Origin: Anthoceros angustus
Taxonomy: Eukaryota > Streptophyta > Anthocerotopsida > Anthocerotales > Anthocerotaceae
Assembly: GCA_010909165.1 (NCBI GenBank)
Contig: VJWM01000063.1
Location: 1,240,001 to 1,304,000 of the forward strand
Reading direction: 5' to 3'
Length of the DNA stretch: 64,000 bases
Below the pieces are notes generated by a model. The model saw only the letters and a program-made list of their open reading frames with translations. It searched no databases and had not been told where the DNA came from. Both the position numbers and the translations under genes were made by a program. Positions 59,410 to 64,000 of the stretch are shown piece by piece (the first letter of the stretch is position 1; each line of letters opens with the position of its first letter).

Positions 59410-60453
59410 GCAAGTGTGGTACAGCTCACGAGCTTCGCATTCTGGCAGCGGCGTCTTCTCAGAACAAGGGATGGCCAACAGTGGCAGGATCCTTCGAATC
59501 AACCTCGGCAGGAACAAGCTCGCCTGTGGCGTATGCCTGGAGGGAGGCAGCGGGATTCAATTGCCGCGAGCGAGCGTGTCGAGGCCTCCATCTGCACAAG
59601 CTCAGCACAGGTCCAAAGTTTAGCAGGATGGTGTGCACAAAGCCTGTGTCGCCAATCCTCGGGCGCCCCGGTATGAATCGTCCTAGGCTTTCCTTGATTT
59701 TTTCTTGATTGGCACCTTTCTTGAGCTCTGTCTTTGTGAATTCTGTGGATCTGTTTCGCACCAGACTGTCTCTTTGGTATGAACCTACACTGACGGTGAT
59801 GGCATTGTTCTAATGGCTCAACACACTTCCTTCCGCCTCCTTTTTGCTGCCAAAGCTCTCTGCACCTAGTGTTGCTCTAAATCAGAATTTTTGACGACTA
59901 CTTCCTGGCCAGAAAAGAGCGTGACGCCCCGGCTCTGATCGGCTGACGCTCTGTTTCAACAGGACTTTGCTCAGGCAGAAGTGCCTTTCGCATCCTGGCG
60001 TTGATCCTCATGTCTTTCATGTTGTCTGTCACGCAAGTGTCGGCGAGACGACTGATGCTCACGGCAGGTAATGCTTTTATCTCATGCCACCATCGTGCAT
60101 ATCTACTAGCTATTCAATACAAAGAAAACAATAGAGATGGTTCAGTTCTTTTCTTCTAATTTTCACACTTCATCCGGATCCATGGTAACACAGGTGAGGC
60201 TGTAAAATCTGCTGCAAGGGCAGAGTTAGCAGAAAGTGACGTGCGATCAGATTATGTTGATCCCAGTCCCGATCCTCATTATCCTCCTCCTTACTATGTT
60301 TATCCTCCATTTCGAGGAGACAAATACACCACTCCTCATTTCAAAAGGTTGCTTTTATTCGACCACTTTAGTGCCAATGTGGTTCAAGGTTCAAGCACCC
60401 CCGAGGAGACCTTTTCTCAGTTCAATGTTGCTCAAGACCCGCCGTTAATATAA
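59410..60453 (+). CDS. Possible small gene, unknown product, one hydrophobic span
   Basis: Three open stretches join in one frame through GT-AG sites: about 59410-59670 (ending SPILGRP, donor CCCCG|GTATGA), 59961-60067 (acceptor TTCAACAG, donor GCAG|GTAATG) and 60195-60453 (acceptor ACACAG). The middle piece encodes FRILALILMSFMLSVTQVSA, a membrane span or signal-like segment; the last is Tyr/Pro-rich (YVDPSPDPHYPPPYYVYPPF) and ends FSQFNVAQDPPLI. No start codon is clear: an in-frame TGA precedes 59405. The first part, Ser/Ala/Arg-rich, might be a plastid transit peptide. I do not recognise the family; it could also be chance. Confidence 0.35.
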
Positions 60454-60807
60454 TAGCACCTTAGAGAATAGGACTTCCAAGAATTGGACTTCTTACACGC
60501 AGGTGGTTCTTGTAGTCACAAACACAAGTGAGTAGCTCAAGCCTTTTGTTTTGTAGGCTTTTGATGAATGCAGACATGTAGTGCGATGGAGTTTTGCTGC
60601 ACCTCGTGTATGTACAAAGTATTGTTAATAAAATATTGTACATTAATATGAAATTTTATTTCTTCAAGAGATCAATGAGGACTATGCCTCGCAGGATATG
60701 TAATGGGAGACGAACCTCCGGAAGGGAAATGGAGCTAGGACCGTGTCTTTGAAATCAGAGCTAGAAGTGAAGTGCAAGGCTTTTATATGATATCACAAAC
60801 ATGGGAA
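60454..60807. other. Intergenic, left flank of the tandem array
   Basis: AT-rich with AATAAAATATTG near 60629-60640, a possible polyadenylation region. AGAGCTAGAAGTGAAGTG occurs at about 60758, a short copy of a phrase that also occurs inside each unit of the array to the right. Confidence 0.5.
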
Positions 60808-62855
60808 GGCCGGGAATCCACAGTATGAGCTAGAAGTGAAGTGGAAGTGGAATACATGAGAACCGCAATGTGGAAGAATGAAGACGGATTCGACTTAAGA
60901 TGGGGTAAGCTAGTACGACACGGCACATAGGTTAGCAAGGCTAAAGATTGTGTGGACAAGTGATGGGAGGGCAGCGGTGCACCCAATCTCACCAGAAAAT
61001 GAAAACGGGCATAGAAAGCTTCACCGGCGAGCGGCGAGTGGGAGGTGCGCAGCCAGAGTGATGACTCCAATGCGGGCTGCGAGGCAAAGGACAAAGCCAA
61101 CAGGAGCAACTACATCAAACACGGAGATATGGGTCAACGGTTCAAAGAGAAGTAGGTGCAGAGTGAGATCGCTACCAGCCTACTCCCAACCACCTACAGA
61201 CACTTACCGCTGCCCTTCACTCTCAAACCCCAGCTGCCCAGAAGAAAACAAGGGGAGGCGGAGAGGGCGGTCCGCCCCCGGTCCCGCCTCGAAAACGATG
61301 GTAATCGAACTGGAGCCCAAGGTTAGCTAACCCCACATAAATGCTGCCTCCCGCGCCTCTTCCGTAGCACAGCCACAAGTGCAACGCAGCCCCCTGCACT
61401 GCACTGAACGCCACAGACTTCGCCGAGACTTCACGCTCGGCCAGTCAAGCGCGTTTTATTACGCTACGCTCGGCTGTGGTACATAAACGCGCAGGCCGGG
61501 AATCCACAGTATGAGCTAGAAGTGAAGTGGAAGTGGAATACATGAGAACCGCAATGTGGAAGAATGAAGACGGATTCGACTTAAGATGGGGTAAGCTAGT
61601 ACGACACGGCACATAGGTTAGCAAGGCTAAAGATTGTGTGGACAAGTGATGGGAGGGCAGCGGTGCACCCAATCTCACCAGAAAATGAAAACGGGCATAG
61701 AAAGCTTCACCGGCGAGCGGCGAGTGGGAGGTGCGCAGCCAGAGTGATGACTCAATGCGGGCTGCGAGGCAAAGGACAAAGCCAACAGGAGCAACTACAT
61801 CAAACACGGAGATATGGGTCAACGGTTCAAGAGAAGTAGGTGCAGAGTGAGATCGCTACCAGCCTACTCCCAACCACCTACAGACACTTACCGCTGCCCT
61901 TCACTCTCAAACCCCAGCTGCCCAGAAGAAAACAAGGGAGGCGGAGAGGGCGGTCCGCCCCGGTCCCGCCTCGAAAACGATGGTAATCGAACTGGAGCCC
62001 AAGGTTAGCTAACCCCACATAAATGCTGCCTCCCGCGCCTCTTCCGTAGCACAGCCACAAGTGCAACGCAGCCCCTGCACTGCACTGAACGCCACAGACT
62101 TCGCCGAGACTTCACGCTCGGCCAGTCAAGCGCGTTTTATTACGCTACGCTCGGCTGTGGTACATAAACGCGCAGGCCGGGAATCCACAGTATGAGCTAG
62201 AAGTGAAGTGGAAGTGGAATACATGAGAACCGCAATGTGGAAGAATGAAGACGGATTCGACTTAAGATGGGGTAAGCTAGTACGACACGGCACATAGGTT
62301 AGCAAGGCTAAAGATTGTGTGGACAAGTGATGGGAGGGCAGCGGTGCACCCAATCTCACCAGAAAATGAAAACGGGCATAGAAAGCTTCACCGGCGAGCG
62401 GCGAGTGGGAGGTGCGCAGCCAGAGTGATGACTCAATGCGGGCTGCGAGGCAAAGGACAAAGCCAACAGGAGCAACTACATCAAACACGGAGATATGGGT
62501 CAACGGTTCAAGAGAAGTGCAGAGTGAGATCGCTACCAGCCTACTCCCAACCACCTACAGACACTTACCGCTGCCCTTCACTCTCAAACCCCAGCTGCCC
62601 AGAAGAAAACAAGGGGAGGCGGAGAGGGCGGTCCGCCCCCGGTCCCGCCTCGAAAACGATGGTAATCGAACTGGAGCCCAAGGTTAGCTAACCCCACATA
62701 AATGCTGCCTCCCGCGCCTCTTCCGTAGCACAGCCACAAGTGCAACGCAGCCCCCTGCACTGCACTGAACGCCACAGACTTCGCCGAGACTTCACGCTCG
62801 GCCAGTCAAGCGCGTTTTTATTACGCTACGCTCGGCTGTGGTACATAAACGCGCA
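60808..62855. repeat. Three head-to-tail copies of a 681-686 bp unit, abutting GPAT copy 2
   Basis: Units 60808-61493, 61494-62174 and 62175-62855, each from GGCCGGGAATCCACAGTATG to GTACATAAACGCGCAG. They are over 98% identical, differing by short indels (for example CTCCAATG in unit 1 versus CTCAATG in 2 and 3; a 4-base loss in AGAAGTAGGTGCAG in unit 3). The last third of each unit has promoter-like content (CCCCACATAAATGCTGCC, then a C-rich leader-like stretch). The third unit ends 55 bases before the ATG of GPAT copy 2. The minus-strand open frames of 108-142 codons in each unit are repeated copies of one unrecognised frame. Confidence 0.96.
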
Positions 62856-62910
62856 GGCCCGGGGAGGCGAAGGCGAAGGCGAAGGCGAGGAGAGCGCGGG
62901 AGCGGGGAGG

Positions 62911-64000
62911 ATGGAGACGCAATGCAATTGCCCGTTTCCCGTGGTGGCCAAATGCAGCTCGGTGGACAGGGAGAAGCAGACGGTGATCTCGGATCTGGAC
63001 GGGACGCTGCTGCGCGGGAGGAGCTCGTTTCCTTATTTCATGCTGGTGGCGTTCGAGGCGGGCGGGGTTTTGCGAGCGGCCGCGCTGCTCATGGCCGCGC
63101 CGCTGGCCTGGCTGCTCTACCATTTCGTGTCGGAGGCGGCGGAATTCAGGTGCTCGTCTACGTCACGTTCGCGGGGCTCAGAGTCGCGGACATCGAGTCT
63201 GTGGCGCGGGCGGTGTTGCCGAAATTCTACACGGAGGATCTGCACGCTGAGACGTGGCGGGTGTTCTCCGCCTTCGGGAAGAGGTGTGTTTGTGTAGCGT
63301 GTTGGGAATGAGAGACGTTCTGAGATGGTGCATGCAGTGGCAGGCCTGATTCGGAACATTCGTTCTGCAGGTATGTCCTGACCGCGAATCCCCGCATCAT
63401 GATCGAGCCCTTCGCCAAGGAGTATCTGCAGGCGGACGCGGTGCTGGGAACGGAGATTGAGGTGACGCGCGGGGGCAGAGCCACCGGGTTTGTGAAGAGG
63501 CCCGGCGTGCTGGTGGACGCGCTCAAGGCGCAGGCCATGGTGAAGGCGTTCGGGGCCAGCACGCCTGATGTCGGGCTCGGGGACCGCAGGACTGATTTTC
63601 CGTTCATGGCGCTCTGTAAGGTACTGTTCCTCAAGCACGACACGGTGGAGTGGTGGAGCCTGTGCTCTGCCATCCGCTCGGTGCGGTATCGAATCCGTTT
63701 CTCGCTTCACGCGATGTAAATGAATTGCAGTTCGTCGGATTGCACTCAACCGTGCGGATGTGTGGTGTCACAGGAAGGGTACGTTGTGCCGAGCGATGTT
63801 AGAGTGCAGGCGGTTGCGAAGGACGGCCTTCCGAAGCCCATGGTGTTCCACGACGGGCGGCTGGTGCGTAGGCCGACCCCGCTGGTGGCTCTCTTGACGC
63901 TGCTCTGGTTTCCCATCGGGTTCGCGCTGGCGGTGGCCCGCATCGCGGCAGGTTCCCTGCTACCGATGCCCCTGGTTTACTACGCCTTCCGGTGCCTGGG
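62911..64000 (+). CDS. sn-glycerol-3-phosphate acyltransferase, GPAT4/6/8-type (copy 2), partial, apparent frameshift
   Basis: Same family and reaction as the gene at 24808. Exons 62911-63283, 63371-63620 and 63774 to beyond the right edge. Start [20 protein letters not shown]; phosphatase motif I is [17 protein letters not shown] (about residue 30) and the later motif [16 protein letters not shown]. At about 63137 the frame slips: VSEAAEF must become [15 protein letters not shown], which needs one more G in GCGGCGGAATTC; copy 1 has the expected codons (GCCATCGGAATTCAG). It is either a sequencing error, a null allele or a pseudogene. An intron after FSAFGKR is absent from copy 1. The coding region is much more GC-rich than copy 1. 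The acyltransferase blocks lie outside the window. Confidence 0.85.

Noticed and set aside
60783-62554. Repeated minus-strand frames in the 681-bp units (108, 125 and 142 codons)
   Set aside because: They are copies of one frame carried by the tandem unit; the sequence has no recognisable domain, and the frame breaks between units.
60808-62855. Tandem array as a pair of LTRs or a CRISPR-like array
   Set aside because: Units abut with no internal element, primer site or spacers; this is a plain tandem triplication.

Overview
The window looks like nuclear DNA of a land plant. Genes are split by many short GT-AG introns (mostly 60-130 bases), there are plant-type protein families (a P-class PPR protein, a SPLAYED-type SWI/SNF ATPase, cutin-type GPATs with a fused phosphatase domain, a FYVE-SYLF protein of the CFS1 type), a TTTAGGG-type interstitial telomeric repeat and a Ty1-copia element. 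Very short introns and wide repeat-filled intergenic stretches would suit a hornwort or lycophyte rather than a seed plant, but lineage is inference and cannot be settled here.

Layout. 0-2.5 kb (+): complete AP-2 mu subunit gene, 13 exons. 3.3-3.9 kb (-): RNF4-like RING protein with SUMO-interaction-like motifs. 4.8-6.4 kb (-): multi-exon TPR protein. 6.4-17.3 kb: repeat-rich block holding the end of a LINE-like retrotransposon, a minisatellite of about 22 bp units, a 97%-identical inverted repeat made of two opposed LTR pieces, and a scrambled Ty1-copia element whose internal blocks are flipped in place. 17.3-20.0 kb (+): membrane-anchored ubiquitin protease like UBP27. 20.8-22.4 kb (+): mitochondrial lipoyl synthase. 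24.8-26.5 kb (+): sn-glycerol-3-phosphate acyltransferase, copy 1. 26.5-32.2 kb: repeats only. 32.3-34.0 kb (+): FYVE-SYLF protein. 34.4-35.4 kb: head-to-head pair, mitochondrial ribosomal protein mL41 (-) and an LSM11-like Sm protein (+), 41 bases between start codons. 36.0-38.6 kb (+): PPR protein like Arabidopsis At2g35130. 38.6-45.9 kb: repeats and unrecognised coding-like scraps. 46.0-58.8 kb (+): SPLAYED-type chromatin remodeller, 31 exons, 3197 codons in the model, with expanded amino-acid repeats. 59.4-60.5 kb: a possible small gene. 60.8-62.9 kb: three tandem copies of a 681-686 bp unit ending 55 bases before the start codon of GPAT copy 2, which runs off the right edge and carries an apparent one-base frameshift.

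Functional themes are housekeeping (endocytosis, lipoylation, mitochondrial translation, plastid RNA processing, chromatin, ubiquitin/SUMO control) plus cutin/suberin-type glycerolipid synthesis. Nothing suggests an operon or a dedicated gene cluster. The most unusual items are the triplicated putative promoter in front of GPAT copy 2, the plant LSM11-like gene with its compact bidirectional promoter, and the doubly inverted copia element. Exon boundaries below were placed by reading splice sites and reading-frame continuity by eye; they are predictions without transcript support.
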